In this document: in pieces, positions 63,071 through 64,000 of the stretch
Layout: every line of letters begins with the position of its first letter
How positions within the stretch are numbered: the first letter of the stretch is position 1
Assembly (NCBI GenBank): GCA_951799405.1
Contig: OX637344.1
Coordinates: forward strand, 15,314,001-15,378,000
DNA from: Agapetus fuscipes
Lineage: Eukaryota; Arthropoda; Insecta; Trichoptera; Glossosomatidae
Length of the DNA: 64,000 nt
Direction of reading: 5' to 3'
Made by a program: the position numbers and the translations under genes
Notes under the pieces: model-generated
What the model was told of the DNA's origin: nothing
The model's input: the letters and a program-made list of their open reading frames with translations, nothing else
The model's database searches: none

Positions 63071-63464
63071 TAATTTAAAATGGATCTTCACAATATCGAT
63101 ACAAAAACCCTTCAACAGTTCCTTTTTTTATTGGAGCTTATTTTCAGTACCAAAGTGATGTTTTTTTATTTAAAAAATGAAGGAATGCTATAAAAGAATT
63201 ATTTAGTCCATCTTCAATCACCATCATCATCATCGGCTTCAAACTGAGCTTACAAAATACCCTAAAATACGTTAGGTACTTTGTAGTGAGGTCCTTTTTC
63301 AATATTGACTTTCAATCGATTCAGGTCAGAAGGTTAATCCCATGGGGAAGCTGAAAGTCTCTGGTAAATATATTAAACTATTCAAAACATACTATGCTAG
63401 AGCCCCTCGAAGCATGCTATTAAACTCTCTAGTACTCTATTCGTCTCTTTTTTGTAATCATTTT
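63071..63464. other. Unassigned sequence
   Basis: Contains an (ATC)n run at about 63220-63233. Nothing else placed. Confidence 0.3.
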
Positions 63465-63755
63465 GTCGAGAAAAGTATGGAGGGGTCAGATTGAGGAGAT
63501 TGTGAGAAAATGGGATGTAAAAAGTTAATGTAAAATAAGAAAATATATGAAATACGTGATGGGTATGAATGAATTGAAAGAGGTATGTAAGGATTCAGCA
63601 CCCTTGGAGTGACTACATCACGAAACGGCGCTATAAAGAAATCATCAACTTATCATCATTATCATAAGAAGAAATGGAAGCAGCACTGCAGAGGCTCTGG
63701 CCACCTCTAGCGGAACGGTGACAGAGTTACAGTTACAGTGACAGTTACGTTATTT
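63465..63755 (+). mobile_element. RTE-B 3' end split by L2-like tail
   Basis: Encodes RKVWRGQIEEIVRKWD-like residues to VCKD, interrupted at 63596-63662 by an L2-like 3' end (CGGCGCTATAAAGAAATC, ATC-rich), then KKWKQHCRGSGHL and a (TTACAG)n tail. Confidence 0.8.
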
Positions 63756-63759
63756 CAAA

Positions 63760-63942
63760 TGTGAAATGTTTGTATGATGTGTTTCATGAAAACTGTTTTT
63801 TTTTTAATGTTTAAAAGAATTCTCGTGTTTTATCTATTTTTCTTAGTTCAGATTGTATAGAATGTGATTCTTAAGACGTTTCCATCTTAAGTTAATCTTT
63901 GGATCAAATGGTGAATAATCCAAACAAGCACTGGAAGAGCGA
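63760..63942 (-). mobile_element. MITE-1, truncated
   Basis: TTAGTTCAGATTGTATAGAA and terminal CACTGGAAGAGCGA match MITE-1. Confidence 0.6.
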
Positions 63943-63969
63943 CTTATAAACTGCGAAATAATATGAATC

Positions 63970-64000
63970 GGGTCAATAGCTCAGTTGGTAGAGTGCTTGC
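63970..64000 (+). mobile_element. SINE-1 head at window edge
   Basis: GGGTCAATAGCTCAGTTGGT then AGAGTGCTTGC; cut by the window end. Confidence 0.8.

Overview
This window looks like repeat-dense, AT-rich, non-coding nuclear DNA from an animal, most likely an invertebrate and plausibly an arthropod; I cannot name the species. The evidence is RNA polymerase III-type SINEs derived from tRNA and 5S rRNA, non-LTR retrotransposons of RTE-like, L2/CR1-like and R1/LOA-like type, solo LTRs with TATA boxes and polyadenylation signals, and terminal-inverted-repeat MITEs. I found no host protein-coding gene, functional tRNA or rRNA gene, operon or CRISPR array. Nearly every recognisable stretch is a mobile-element fragment, often nested in another.

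Names used below. RTE-A is a LINE whose reverse-transcriptase (RT) ORF ends in CKDRKKWRLIC-like residues, followed by a 3' UTR that contains CCTTGACTTATAGGTTGG and ends in short tandem repeats such as (GATTA)n. About fifty pieces are present; the longest (14511-16277) keeps RT motifs A, B and C but has one in-frame stop. RTE-B is a sister LINE whose ORF ends ...HP and whose 3' end carries (TTACAG)n, (ACAGT)n or (ACAAG)n. SINE-1 and SINE-2 have different tRNA-like heads; SINE-2 occurs with a 5S rRNA-like module in front and with at least three alternative 3' modules, one of which is SINE-1 itself. SINE-3 has a third tRNA-like head. HHL elements carry a hammerhead-like CUGANGA...GAAA core as in Penelope-like elements; five show 11-16 bp target-site duplications (TSDs). 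MITE-1, MITE-2 and MITE-3 are inverted-repeat DNA elements; a fourth (5223-6242) looks PIF/Harbinger-type.

Layout: 1-2.1 kb holds a 5S/SINE-2 edge fragment and a GC-rich R1/LOA-like LINE end. 2.1-8.2 kb is a thicket of SINE-1 and RTE-A with the Harbinger-like MITE and an L2-like end. 8.6-16.4 kb has SINE-2/SINE-1 composites, one split by the longest RTE-A copy. 16.8-23.4 kb has MITE-in-LINE and MITE-in-MITE nests and a solo LTR containing a perfect 87-bp-arm hairpin. 25-28.4 kb has an RTE-B copy with a 17-bp TSD and a second large hairpin. 31-34 kb has a diverged tandem duplication, a decayed RT and a SINE-3 split twice by RTE-A. 40-41.5 kb has a 91-bp tandem array. 44-49 kb has solo LTRs and MITE-1 split by an L2-like LINE. 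52.2-53.5 kb is a foldback-type element with satellite-like arms and an 8-bp TSD. 54-64 kb has HHL elements, MITE-3 copies, LTRs, a complete 5S-SINE-2 copy and further LINE ends.

The elements do not form a pathway. The biology visible here is retrotransposition and transposition: modular SINEs that probably use LINE machinery, LINE insertions with variable microsatellite tails, and hairpin-forming elements.
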